Origin: a candidate division Hyd24-12 bacterium UBA6080
GTDB lineage: Bacteria > Fermentibacterota > Fermentibacteria > Fermentibacterales > JCC-6
Reading direction: 5' to 3'
NCBI GenBank assembly: GCA_002436025.1
Contig: DIXM01000002.1
Coordinates: 682,001-746,000, forward strand
DNA length: 64,000 nt
The translations under genes and the position numbers were made by a program. Shown one piece after another: positions 34,292 to 43,631 of the stretch. Numbering within the stretch: position 1 is the first letter of the stretch; each line of letters opens with the position of its first letter. Below the pieces are notes generated by a model. That model saw only the letters and a program-made list of their open reading frames with translations. It did no database searches and was not told the origin of the DNA.

Positions 34292-35724
34292 AACTATCTT
34301 CACTTCTTCGTGGTCTCGGGATCGACGCAGGCGTTTTCGACCCCGACATAACCCTGGTCACCGCAGATTCGAGGAGCGTCGTTCACGGCGCTCTGTTCGT
34401 GGCGCTTGCCGGGTTCAGGACCGACGGCCACCTGCACATCTCCGAAGCCCTTTCAGCAGGTGCGGCCGCCGTGATAACCGAGACTCACGTCTGCAACTCC
34501 TCCCGTGGTGTCCTTTTAAACCCGGCTGGCAACAACAGACCTCTTCTGTCAGTGCTCGCGGCTCGTTTCTACCGCGAACCCTGGGCATGCCTGACAACTG
34601 CGGGCATCACGGGCACAAACGGCAAGACAAGCACTGCCCACATGCTGGCCTGGATACTGCGATCAGCGGGGCTTCCAACAGGGGTTCTGGGCACGGTGGG
34701 ACACACCGTTGCCGGGAGATTCGTACCCGCTGATGTGACCACCCCCGATGCCCTGGAGACGGCCCGTCTCATGAGGGCAATGGTCGATCAGGGAGACACC
34801 GCCTGTGTAATGGAAGTATCAAGCCACGCCCTCTCCCTGGCCAGGGTTGATGAGGTCAGGTTCGATACGGCCGTTTTCACGAACATCAGCCAGGACCACC
34901 TGGACTTTCACGGAACCATGGACAATTACCTGAAGGCGAAACTCCGCCTGCTTGGCCTTCTCAAACCGGGCGGCACTCCTGTGCTTGGAAGCGCCTCGCG
35001 CGAGTGGTCCGGGACACCGGGCGCCCTCTTCTTCGGAAGCCTTCCCACCGACGACTTCATGGTAAGTCAGGCATCGACGGGGATCGACGGATCACGCTTC
35101 AACCTGCGCACGCCCGAGGGCGGGTTCGAAGTCACTCTCAGGGCACCTGGAACTTTCAGCATCGTGAACGCCGCCGGCTCGATCGCTGCAGCTGCGGTTC
35201 TCGGCATTCCGGTGGAAAAGTCCGTTGCAGCCCTGTCAACTTTTTCCGGAGTTCCGGGAAGGATGGAGAGGGTCGAAGGTGCGGATGGTTTTCTTGTGGC
35301 GGTTGATTACGCCCATACCCCGGATGCTCTGGAGAGGGTTCTGAGCCAGGGAAGGGATCTGGCCGAAGGCAGGTTGATATCCGTGTTTGGCTGCGGAGGT
35401 GACCGCGATCCCGGCAAGAGACCCCTTATGGGGACCATATCCCGGAAGCTTGCGGGGGTAACCATTATCACCAGCGACAACCCCAGGACAGAAGACCCCA
35501 TGGAGATAATCCGCGGGATCCTCACAGGGATTGAAGACACGGACAGCGTCATCGTCGAGCCCGACCGCCGGAAGGCCATAAGGCTGGCGGTTTCCACCGC
35601 CCGTCCCGGCGACGTTGTGATCATCGCAGGCAAGGGTCACGAGGACTACCAGATCCTCGGCACCCGAAGAATTCACTTCGATGACCGTGAGGAAGCACTG
35701 ATCGCTCTGAAGGAGCGTTCGTGA
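34288..35724 (+). CDS. murE: UDP-MurNAc-L-Ala-D-Glu:meso-diaminopimelate ligase
   Basis: 478 residues of the Mur ligase family. The P-loop is GITGTNGKTST. DNPR at residues 397-400 is the motif that selects meso-diaminopimelate over lysine, so the peptidoglycan is probably of the DAP type. I chose GTG 34288 (GTGA overlap with ftsI, GGGAGG 8 bases upstream); an ATG 15 bases earlier is also in frame. Confidence 0.94.
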   Translation: MKLSSLLRGLGIDAGVFDPDITLVTADSRSVVHGALFVALAGFRTDGHLHISEALSAGAAAVITETHVCNSSRGVLLNPAGNNRPLLSVLAARFYREPWACLTTAGITGTNGKTSTAHMLAWILRSAGLPTGVLGTVGHTVAGRFVPADVTTPDALETARLMRAMVDQGDTACVMEVSSHALSLARVDEVRFDTAVFTNISQDHLDFHGTMDNYLKAKLRLLGLLKPGGTPVLGSASREWSGTPGALFFGSLPTDDFMVSQASTGIDGSRFNLRTPEGGFEVTLRAPGTFSIVNAAGSIAAAAVLGIPVEKSVAALSTFSGVPGRMERVEGADGFLVAVDYAHTPDALERVLSQGRDLAEGRLISVFGCGGDRDPGKRPLMGTISRKLAGVTIITSDNPRTEDPMEIIRGILTGIEDTDSVIVEPDRRKAIRLAVSTARPGDVVIIAGKGHEDYQILGTRRIHFDDREEALIALKERS

Positions 35725-37007
35725 TGCGCCTGGACTCGCTGGCTGTGAACCTCGGTGTTCAGGCGGACACAGGCTACACATTTGACAGGGCTTTCATCGA
35801 TTCCCGCAGCGCCGGCCCGGAAAGCCTTTTCTTTGCTCTGCCCGGCAGCAGGACACACGGCCACGATTTCGTTCCCGACGCCCTGGCCCTTGGTGCAGCA
35901 GCCGTGGTTTCACGCGCGGGTTTCCAAGGCCCCGTCCTCGTTGTTCCGAACACCACGGAAGCGCTTTTCCAGGCAGGGTCCTGGGCAAGAGCACATTTCT
36001 CATGCCCGGTTGCGGCCATTACCGGAAGCAGTGGCAAAACAACCACCAGAGAGCTGCTGATGCTCGCCCTTGGAGCCGTCATGAGCGTTGACGGCACCAG
36101 GGGCAACCTGAACAACAGGCTCGGTCTTCCCCTCTCTCTCATTAACGCGTCGAAAGATGCCTCAGCCCTTGTGCTTGAACTGGGAATGAACCATTCGGGT
36201 GAGCTTTTGAGCCTTGGTGCAGTTGCCGCGCCCGACCTCTCGGTCGTTACCAATATTGGCACGGCGCATATTGAGTTTTTCGGCTCCAGGGACGGGATAG
36301 CCCATGCCAAGGCTGAACTCCTCAGAACGACAAAGCCGGGAGGGATTGCCGTGATACCCGCCACCGAGCCCATTCTGCGGGAAGCCGCCAGGGAGAGGGA
36401 CCTCAGGGTGTTTACCACGGGTCCCGGTGGAGACGCACGGGTGGAAAACGGGGTTCTCATGCCCTGGGGGCTCAGGCCCGTGCTTTCGGTCCCCGGAGCG
36501 CACAACCTTGAGAACGCGCTTACGGCCACGCTGGCCGCTACGCTTATGGGCGTCGATCCCGAAACCGCCGTGAAAGCCATGGAGGGCTACGTTGGAATGC
36601 CAGGCCGCGGAAGGGTCCTTCACAGGGGCGGGTTCACGGTCTACGACGAGAGCTACAACGCCAACCCCGATTCGACAATGGCCTGCCTTGATCTGCTGGC
36701 CGGTTCCGGAGAAAAGGGAATCGCCGTTCTGGGAGACATGCTGGAACTCGGAGGCCTGTCAGCCGAAGCTCACCGGCTCGTTCTGGAACGGGTCCTTGGA
36801 ATGCGCCTGCGCCTTGTGGTGCTGGTGGGGGCTGAGTTTGAAAAGGTGTGGCACGGTGGCAATGGAGTGGCCTGGGTTCCCGATGCCGCGTCAGCCCTTG
36901 CAATGCTCACCGCTTCCGTACGGGATGGCGACAGCGTTCTCGTGAAGGGAAGCCATTCACTCGGGCTCGATTCCGTTGTCCGCGGGATCTCCGGAGAGGG
37001 GTGCTGA
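35721..37007 (+). CDS. murF: UDP-MurNAc-tripeptide:D-Ala-D-Ala ligase
   Basis: 428 residues. AITGSSGKTTTREL is the P-loop, LELGMNHSGEL and YDESYNANPDSTMACL are MurF signatures. Adds D-Ala-D-Ala to complete the pentapeptide. It starts with GTG 35721 or the next ATG 35724, overlapping the murE stop. Confidence 0.94.
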   Translation: MMRLDSLAVNLGVQADTGYTFDRAFIDSRSAGPESLFFALPGSRTHGHDFVPDALALGAAAVVSRAGFQGPVLVVPNTTEALFQAGSWARAHFSCPVAAITGSSGKTTTRELLMLALGAVMSVDGTRGNLNNRLGLPLSLINASKDASALVLELGMNHSGELLSLGAVAAPDLSVVTNIGTAHIEFFGSRDGIAHAKAELLRTTKPGGIAVIPATEPILREAARERDLRVFTTGPGGDARVENGVLMPWGLRPVLSVPGAHNLENALTATLAATLMGVDPETAVKAMEGYVGMPGRGRVLHRGGFTVYDESYNANPDSTMACLDLLAGSGEKGIAVLGDMLELGGLSAEAHRLVLERVLGMRLRLVVLVGAEFEKVWHGGNGVAWVPDAASALAMLTASVRDGDSVLVKGSHSLGLDSVVRGISGEGC

Positions 37008-38164
37008 TGCTTTACTGGCTGCTCTATCCTTTGAGGGATGCCACGGGTTTCTTCAACCTTTTCGGTTACATCACCGTTCGCGCGGCCGGTGCAACCATTA
37101 CCGCGCTCATTACGGGGTTTCTTGTGGCTCCGGGCATCATCCGCATGCTGACACGAAAACAGATCGGTCAGGAAGTAAGGGATGACGGACCGAAAAGCCA
37201 TCTGTCCAAGCGGGGGACCCCAACCATGGGTGGCGTCATAATCCTTCTTGCGGTCTTTTTCCCGGTTCTGCTGTGGGGCCGCCTGGACAGCACCCCGCTC
37301 CTCGTGGTTCTGACAAGCACTCTCTGGATGGGTCTCATCGGCCTTCTCGACGATTATCTGAAAACCGTCAGAAAGTCATCCAAGGGACTTGTGGGGCGGT
37401 ACAAGCTTCTGGGTCAGTGCGCCCTTGGTCTCGGGGTCGGGATCTGGCTGTACTTCACGCCTCCCCAGCCCCAGTACGGTCCCCATGAAGCATCCGTCAT
37501 TCCCGGTTTCAGAACAATTGAACTGGACTCGGGAGAGATCACGATCTTTTCCACCGAGACAACGGTTCCCTTCTTCAAGGACATCCGGGTGGACTTCGGT
37601 GTTCTCTACCTTCTACTGGTGACAATTGTCCTTGCGGGAACAACGAACGCCGTGAACCTGACGGACGGTCTGGACGGCCTCGCCACTGGAGTCAGCCTTA
37701 TCTCAGTGCTCACCTTCGGCGGACTTGCCTACTTTCTCGGGCATGCCAACTTCGCAAGCTATCTTCAGTTCTCCCACCTTCCCGGGGTGGGTGAGCTGAC
37801 GGTTTTCAGCGGAGCCATTGCCGGTGCATGCCTGGCATTCCTCTGGTACAACGCTCCACCGGCTCAGATCTTCATGGGCGACACCGGTTCCCTGGCCCTG
37901 GGCGGAGCGATAGGCTCCATGGCTGTCGTGACACGGAACGAGTTGCTGCTCTTCGTGGTGGGCGGAGTGTTCGTTGCCGAGACACTCAGCGTGATGATAC
38001 AGGTATGCCATTTCAGAAGAACCGGAAAACGATTCTTCCTCATGGCGCCGATTCATCACCACTTTGAACTCAAGGGCTGGGCGGAAAGCAAGGTCGTGGT
38101 CCGATTCTGGATCATCGCTGCCATCCTTGGCCTTCTGGGTCTCAGCACCTTCAAGATCAGATAG
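37007..38164 (+). CDS. mraY: Phospho-MurNAc-pentapeptide translocase
   Basis: 385 residues, about ten helices. SKRGTPTMGGVIIL, NAVNLTDGLDGLATG and MAPIHHHFELKGW are MraY signatures, including the Asp residues that bind Mg2+. Makes lipid I. The ATG at 37007 shares a base with the murF stop. The loop near residues 160-185 (PQPQYGPHEASV...) is a little longer than usual. Confidence 0.95.
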   Translation: MLYWLLYPLRDATGFFNLFGYITVRAAGATITALITGFLVAPGIIRMLTRKQIGQEVRDDGPKSHLSKRGTPTMGGVIILLAVFFPVLLWGRLDSTPLLVVLTSTLWMGLIGLLDDYLKTVRKSSKGLVGRYKLLGQCALGLGVGIWLYFTPPQPQYGPHEASVIPGFRTIELDSGEITIFSTETTVPFFKDIRVDFGVLYLLLVTIVLAGTTNAVNLTDGLDGLATGVSLISVLTFGGLAYFLGHANFASYLQFSHLPGVGELTVFSGAIAGACLAFLWYNAPPAQIFMGDTGSLALGGAIGSMAVVTRNELLLFVVGGVFVAETLSVMIQVCHFRRTGKRFFLMAPIHHHFELKGWAESKVVVRFWIIAAILGLLGLSTFKIR

Positions 38165-38172
38165 AAGCAGGG

Positions 38173-39525
38173 GTGAGCGGAATGGCGTACTGGAACCAGG
38201 GCAACGGAAGAAGGGTGGGCGTCGTGGGGCTCGGCATCAGCGGCACCGCCGCCGCCACACTGCTCAGATCCAGAGGGTTCACCGTGACCGGTTTCGATTC
38301 GTCGCCCACGGTGGAGAAACCCGAAGCAGTTGATCACATGGTGACCGGTCCGGGCGTGCCGGGGGAAGTGGAAGCCCTTGACGGGCTTGTTGTGAGCCCC
38401 GGGGTCAACCCGTGGTCGGGGATCGCCTGTGAGGCCAGGAAGCTGGGTATTCCCGTTGTCGGCGAGATCGAGCTCGCGGCTGCAAACACGAACGCCGGGA
38501 TTTATGCGGTGACAGGCTCCAACGGAAAAACCACCACCTGTGAGTGGCTGGGGTTCGTCCTCAACAGGGCCGGCTACAACGCAGTGGTCTGCGGGAACAC
38601 TGGTTACGCCTTCAGCCGCGCCGTGCTTGAGAACCCCGGATCGGAATCCTACGTGGTGGAGATATCGAGTTACCAGCTCGAGACAGTGGAGCGGTTCCGC
38701 CCCAGGGGCGCGGCGATCCTCAACATCACCCCTGATCACCTGGCCAGGCACGGCTCAATGGAGGGGTACGCCTCGGCGAAGGCGAGGATCTTCCTCAATC
38801 AGCACTCCGAGGACATCACGGTTCTCAACGGAGATGACCCGAACCTCACGGGACTTTTCGGAAGAAGCCGGGGAACCGAGATGGTCTTCAGCATGGAGAG
38901 ACCCCAGGACCGGGGTGCCTGGGTCGACGGCAGCGGCACGCTATTGCTCCGTTGGGACGGAGAGACGATGCCGGTGATTGACAGCAGCCTTATCGGCCTT
39001 CCGGGCAGACACAACCTCTACAATGCCCTGGCGGTGGCATGCCTGGCGTACGGAGCGGGAGTGACACCCTCCGAGATGGTCCCGGGTCTTCTGGAATTCA
39101 CCGGTGTCCGGCACCGGATCGAAACCATCTCCTCGGTCCATGGTGTCACCTGGGTGAACGACTCGAAGTCCACGAACCCCGACTCACTGAGGGTGGCACT
39201 TGAGGCGGCCACCGGGCCCGTGATACTTCTGGCCGGTGGCAGGGCGAAGGAAACCGATTACTCCGAACTGAAACACCTTGTCTCTTCGCGCACCAGACTT
39301 GTGATCCTTTTCGGCGAGGCTGCCCCGATGCTTGCCGAGGCATGGCACGGCATTCCCACTCCGATACTGGCAGGCGACCTGCCGGCAGCGGTCAGCGCCG
39401 CATGCGAAAGGGCCGTTGCCGGCGACACGGTCCTGCTCTCGCCGGGCTGCGCAAGCTTCGACCAGTACCGCAACTTCGAGGAGCGGGGAGAGCATTTCAG
39501 AAAGCTTGTGGAGGAGATGCAGTGA
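38173..39525 (+). CDS. murD: UDP-MurNAc-L-Ala:D-Glu ligase
   Basis: 450 residues. VGVVGLGISGTAAATLL is the N-terminal nucleotide fold, VTGSNGKTTTCEW the P-loop, and WVNDSKSTNPDS the MurD signature. The start could be GTG 38173 or ATG 38182; ribosome sites do not decide. Its stop overlaps the ftsW start. Confidence 0.94.
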   Translation: MSGMAYWNQGNGRRVGVVGLGISGTAAATLLRSRGFTVTGFDSSPTVEKPEAVDHMVTGPGVPGEVEALDGLVVSPGVNPWSGIACEARKLGIPVVGEIELAAANTNAGIYAVTGSNGKTTTCEWLGFVLNRAGYNAVVCGNTGYAFSRAVLENPGSESYVVEISSYQLETVERFRPRGAAILNITPDHLARHGSMEGYASAKARIFLNQHSEDITVLNGDDPNLTGLFGRSRGTEMVFSMERPQDRGAWVDGSGTLLLRWDGETMPVIDSSLIGLPGRHNLYNALAVACLAYGAGVTPSEMVPGLLEFTGVRHRIETISSVHGVTWVNDSKSTNPDSLRVALEAATGPVILLAGGRAKETDYSELKHLVSSRTRLVILFGEAAPMLAEAWHGIPTPILAGDLPAAVSAACERAVAGDTVLLSPGCASFDQYRNFEERGEHFRKLVEEMQ

Positions 39526-40628
39526 GCACCTTGACACGCGACAGGAGCTTTCTTCTCTGGACCACCGGGATAATGCTTGTTCTCGGGATACTGGCGGTCT
39601 GGACCGCAAGTTCCTTCGCCTCCATGCGCTTCAGTTCCACTGGAGACAGCCTTCACTTCCTCAAGGGTCACCTGCTCAGGATACTCATGGGGCTGGCCGC
39701 CGGGTTCGCCGCATGGAAACTGAAGCCCGCAGTGGTGCAGCTCATCGCCGTTCCAGCCTACCTTGTCTCGCTGGGTCTTCTGGCACTGACTCTGATCATG
39801 TCAGGAAGCAGCATCGCGCCGGTCATCAACGGCAGCAGCCGGTGGCTTTACTTCGGCCCGGTGAGGCTTATGCCCACGGAACTCATGCGCTTCGCCTTCG
39901 TTCTTCTCTCCTCGTTCATGGTTTCCCGGGGCAAGTGGGATGCAAGGAAACCCGCCCACATGGCGGCCATGATCGCCAGTGCATTGTTGCCCATGATCAT
40001 CATGCTTCTGCAGCCCGACTTTTCAGGAGCGGTCTACATGGGGGGGGTGCTCATGGTGATGCTTCTTCTGGCGGGAGCCAGGTTCAGGCACATGGCGCTG
40101 CTGGGATTCACTGCCCTGCTTCTTGCCACTGCAGCAGTCGTGACATCGCCGTACAGGATTTCAAGGATAACGTCAGGCATGGACGAATCGGAGCTTTCCG
40201 GCGGCAGCTATCAACCCCACCAGGCGTGCATCGCGCTGGGCAGCGGAGGTCTCCTGGGACGCGGGCTGGGGAGGGGCAGACAGCAGCGTGGATTCCTTCC
40301 CGAAGCGTTCAGTGACTACATACTGGCCGTGATCGGCGAGGAGGCAGGCTTCGTGGGGACCGTTCTGGTCCTGGCGGGGTTGATGGCGATCTGCGCCGCC
40401 GGCTGGAGGATCGCAGCGGGAGCCGACACACCTTTCTGCTCCATGGCCTCGGGTGGCTTCACCTCGATAGTGGCCATGGGGGTAATGATACACGCGGGTG
40501 TTGTGACGAAGCTCCTTCCTCCAACGGGAATTCCCCTTCCTCTAATGAGCTGGGGCGGGACCAGCATAGTAATGACGCTGGCCGCGCTGGGCTTCCTTGC
40601 TGGAACCGCGGGAAGGGCGGAAGCATGA
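39522..40628 (+). CDS. ftsW: SEDS peptidoglycan polymerase
   Basis: 368 residues, about ten helices. INGSSRWLYFGPVRLMPTEL and the C-terminal LLPPTGIPLPLMSWGGTS are SEDS signatures. Polymerises lipid II at the septum with FtsI. GTG 39522 overlaps the murD stop (GTGA). The reading from 39342 lies inside murD. Confidence 0.93.
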   Translation: MSTLTRDRSFLLWTTGIMLVLGILAVWTASSFASMRFSSTGDSLHFLKGHLLRILMGLAAGFAAWKLKPAVVQLIAVPAYLVSLGLLALTLIMSGSSIAPVINGSSRWLYFGPVRLMPTELMRFAFVLLSSFMVSRGKWDARKPAHMAAMIASALLPMIIMLLQPDFSGAVYMGGVLMVMLLLAGARFRHMALLGFTALLLATAAVVTSPYRISRITSGMDESELSGGSYQPHQACIALGSGGLLGRGLGRGRQQRGFLPEAFSDYILAVIGEEAGFVGTVLVLAGLMAICAAGWRIAAGADTPFCSMASGGFTSIVAMGVMIHAGVVTKLLPPTGIPLPLMSWGGTSIVMTLAALGFLAGTAGRAEA

Positions 40629-41671
40629 AAAAAGTGCTCATCGCCGGCGGAGGAACGGGCGGGCACATCGCCCCTGCACTGGCCGTGGGACAGAGGATTG
40701 CGGGCGAAGGGTGGGCTGAGGTGTTCTACGCGGGGACCGAAAGACCCGTGGATGTGGCAATGTACGCCCCCCAGGGAGACCACGCGCACACGCTCAGAAG
40801 CCCCAGGATAGACAAGGGTGCAAGGATCCTGCTCCCCGTCACTGGCACACTTGCCCTGCTCAGGGCGGTGGGCCTCCTGAAAAGGCTCAGGATAGAAGCT
40901 GTGCTTGGAACCGGTGGTTACGCCTCGTTCTACTGCGTAGCCGCGGCGTGGCTGTGTGGGATTCCCTGCGCGGTGCTTGATACCAACGCGATCCCCGGCC
41001 GCAGCAACAGGCTTGTGTCAAGGTTCGCGAAGCTGGCCTTCGCCGCTTTTCCCGGCCAGGAGAGTCAGTTCCACTGCAGGGTGAGGACCGTGGGCATTCC
41101 TGTTCAGGCCGTAACACGCCCGGCGGGCGCCAGGGTCAGGCTGGGATTGTCGGAAGAAAGCAAAGTCGTGCTTTTTCTAGGGGGCAGCCAGGGTGCCAGA
41201 GCGGTGAACGACCTGGCCATGGCGTGTCCCGTCGGGATCAATGTGCTTCTGCAGTGCGGTGAGTCCGACGAAATGAGGGTAAAGGCCATCGTGGCCGACC
41301 GCGAGGGCTTTATCGCCGCAGGCTTTCTGGCAGACCTTTCGGACTGGTACGCCGCGGCGGACCTTGCGGTTGCCCGGGCCGGTGCTCAGACACTTGCGGA
41401 GCTCTCCCGGTTTGGCATCCCGACAGTGTTCATACCCTACCCCCACGCCGCCGATGACCATCAGGCTGCGAACGCCATGATGGCCGTCAGGGAGGGTGCC
41501 GCCCTCATGAAAAGGCAGGAAAGCACTGAGCCGGAAGCATTCTGGAGCGAAGTGAAGGCTCTTCTTTACAACAGGGAAACGCTTGGTTCAATGGCTGTGG
41601 CCATGAGCGGACTGCTTCCGAAAAACGCCGCCCAGCTGGTCTCCGAAGAGATCAGGAGGCTTTGCAGATGA
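40625..41671 (+). CDS. murG: UDP-GlcNAc:lipid I GlcNAc transferase
   Basis: 348 residues, GT28. GGGTGGHIAPALAV at the N-terminus binds the membrane face. VLGTGGYASF, DTNAIPGRSNRL and VARAGAQTLAELSRFGIPTV are MurG signatures. Converts lipid I to lipid II. ATG overlaps ftsW (ATGA). Confidence 0.95.
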   Translation: MKKVLIAGGGTGGHIAPALAVGQRIAGEGWAEVFYAGTERPVDVAMYAPQGDHAHTLRSPRIDKGARILLPVTGTLALLRAVGLLKRLRIEAVLGTGGYASFYCVAAAWLCGIPCAVLDTNAIPGRSNRLVSRFAKLAFAAFPGQESQFHCRVRTVGIPVQAVTRPAGARVRLGLSEESKVVLFLGGSQGARAVNDLAMACPVGINVLLQCGESDEMRVKAIVADREGFIAAGFLADLSDWYAAADLAVARAGAQTLAELSRFGIPTVFIPYPHAADDHQAANAMMAVREGAALMKRQESTEPEAFWSEVKALLYNRETLGSMAVAMSGLLPKNAAQLVSEEIRRLCR

Positions 41672-42972
41672 AGGGAAGGGTCCATCTCATGGGCATTCGG
41701 GGAGCAGGCATGAGCGCCCTGGCGGGATGGTACGCTTCTCTGGGCTGGGAGGTCACGGGATGTGACCGCGACGCTGGGGAAGACAGTTCTCCTGGGGGGG
41801 CAAAGGTCTACCAGGGTCATTCTGCAACACACCTCGACGGTCAGGACACGGTTGTTTTCTCCGCCGCCATACCCGAATCCACACCGGAGCTTCTGGAGGC
41901 AAGGCGCAGGGGCATCACCATTCTCCGGAGAAGCGAGGCCCTGGCGGAGCTTTCGCGGGAATGCACAACCATGGCCGTATCGGGCGCCCACGGAAAAACA
42001 TCAACGACTTCAATGACGGGATGGATCCTTCAGGAAACGGGGCTGAACCCGACCGTCTTCCTTGGCGGCGGGATGACCGCCTGGAACGGCAACTTCCGCC
42101 CCGGTGGCCGTCTGGCTGTGGTGGAAGCCGACGAGTACGACAGGGCGTTCCTGCGTCTTTGCGCATCGCATGCAGCGGTGACCACCTTCGATCTGGAGCA
42201 CCTCGAGTGCTACGGTTCCCCAGAAGCACTTGAGTGGGCCTTTGAGGTCTTTCTGGAACTCACTCTTCCGGGCGGCACAGTGGCGGTCCCCGTTGAGAAG
42301 CCTTCCCTTGCCCGTCACGCTGAAAGAATTGGTCGTCGTGTTGTCACATGCGGTCCCGGCGGAGATTACGACTTCGTGCCCCTTTCTCCATCGGGATGGG
42401 GAATGAGTTACGAATTCAGGGGTGTTTTGGGAGAGCTGCCCGCCCCCGGCATACACAATCTGAGAAACGCCGCCATCGCCGTGGCCCTTTCACACGCTGT
42501 CGGAGTCCAGCCGGGGGATGCGATGAAAGCCCTGTCCTCCTGGCCGGGAGTGCAGAGGCGCCTGGAAAGGCTTGGTAAGCGCGCGCAGACCGTCTTCCTC
42601 ACCGACTATGCACATCACCCGACTGAAATGGCGGCCTCGCTCTCCGCCGTGATCGGGGCCGTGAGAGGGCCGGTTGACGTTGTTTTTCAGCCCCATCTCT
42701 TCAGCCGCACGGGGATGCTTCACAAAGAGATGGCCGGGGCCCTGGCCTCAGCCCGGAACGTGTGGGTCCTTCCGGTCTACCCATCCAGGGAGGACCCGCT
42801 GCCCGGGGTTACCTCCGACCTGATCATCGCCTCGTCGGGCTGGCGTTTCAGGCATATCTCCGAGGAGGACATCCCGGAATTGATAAAGGCCGCAGATGCC
42901 TCAGCGCTGGTCTTCATGGGCGCCGGCAGCGTGGATGGCGTGGCACGAAAGGCGTTTGGAGGACAATCATGA
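41668..42972 (+). CDS. murC: UDP-MurNAc:L-alanine ligase
   Basis: 434 residues. MGIRGAGMSALAGWYASLG is the N-terminal fold, SGAHGKTSTTSM the P-loop, and FLTDYAHHPTEMAASL the MurC signature. ATG 41668 overlaps the murG stop, with AGGAGG upstream; TTG 41662 is a weaker alternative. No murB or ddl follows, unlike many dcw clusters. Confidence 0.94.
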   Translation: MKGRVHLMGIRGAGMSALAGWYASLGWEVTGCDRDAGEDSSPGGAKVYQGHSATHLDGQDTVVFSAAIPESTPELLEARRRGITILRRSEALAELSRECTTMAVSGAHGKTSTTSMTGWILQETGLNPTVFLGGGMTAWNGNFRPGGRLAVVEADEYDRAFLRLCASHAAVTTFDLEHLECYGSPEALEWAFEVFLELTLPGGTVAVPVEKPSLARHAERIGRRVVTCGPGGDYDFVPLSPSGWGMSYEFRGVLGELPAPGIHNLRNAAIAVALSHAVGVQPGDAMKALSSWPGVQRRLERLGKRAQTVFLTDYAHHPTEMAASLSAVIGAVRGPVDVVFQPHLFSRTGMLHKEMAGALASARNVWVLPVYPSREDPLPGVTSDLIIASSGWRFRHISEEDIPELIKAADASALVFMGAGSVDGVARKAFGGQS

Positions 42973-43631
42973 AAACAAGGGCGCTTGGCGTTTCCATCGT
43001 TTCCGTTCTGGTTCTGGCCGCGGTGCTCGCTTTCAGGTGGGCGGAGCGGGACGGACGCTTCGATCTCGAGACGGTCTTTGTCACGGGACTGGGTTGCTGC
43101 GACACCACCGCTGTCGCCGAAGTGATACAGGATGCCTTTGGGGTGGCGCTCCACAGCATAGACACCGACTCCCTGGCACGCGAACTGTGCTCGGTTCCTG
43201 GGGTCAGCGCTGCCTCGGTCACATTGATCTGGCCATCTTCGGCGCACCTTGAGATAACACTGGAAAACGCTGCTGCGGTGCTTGAAACCCCATCCGGTCG
43301 GGTCGCGGTGAACCGTTTCTGCCGAAGGCTTCCAGAGGCATGGATGTCCGGCGACCTCCCCGTCATCCGGTTCTCGACGGATCCGGACACCGCCCTTCTG
43401 GCCTCCGCGGTGGAGTTCACCCACTGGCTTGGAGAAAACAGGGAGAACACCGTGGTGATCCTGGATTCCACGGGAGTGAACGTGATGGAAAACGATCTGA
43501 CGATACTCCTCGGCTCCGAGATGCTCGAGGAGAGATGGGTTTCGTGGGGACTCGTGAGCCCCATGGCAACCGGGGCCGACCAGGTTGACCTCAGGTTCAG
43601 GGGCCAGGCGGTTTTTAGGAGGAATTCATGA
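42969..43631 (+). CDS. ftsQ: FtsQ/DivIB-type division protein
   Basis: 220 residues: one N-terminal helix (about 5-24) and a POTRA-like segment with VFVTGLGCCDTTAVAEVI and VPGVSAASVTLIWPSSAHLE. The pattern of a POTRA followed by a beta domain and the place between murC and ftsA support FtsQ; primary sequence similarity is low, as usual. ATG overlaps murC by 4 bases. Confidence 0.82.
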   Translation: MKTRALGVSIVSVLVLAAVLAFRWAERDGRFDLETVFVTGLGCCDTTAVAEVIQDAFGVALHSIDTDSLARELCSVPGVSAASVTLIWPSSAHLEITLENAAAVLETPSGRVAVNRFCRRLPEAWMSGDLPVIRFSTDPDTALLASAVEFTHWLGENRENTVVILDSTGVNVMENDLTILLGSEMLEERWVSWGLVSPMATGADQVDLRFRGQAVFRRNS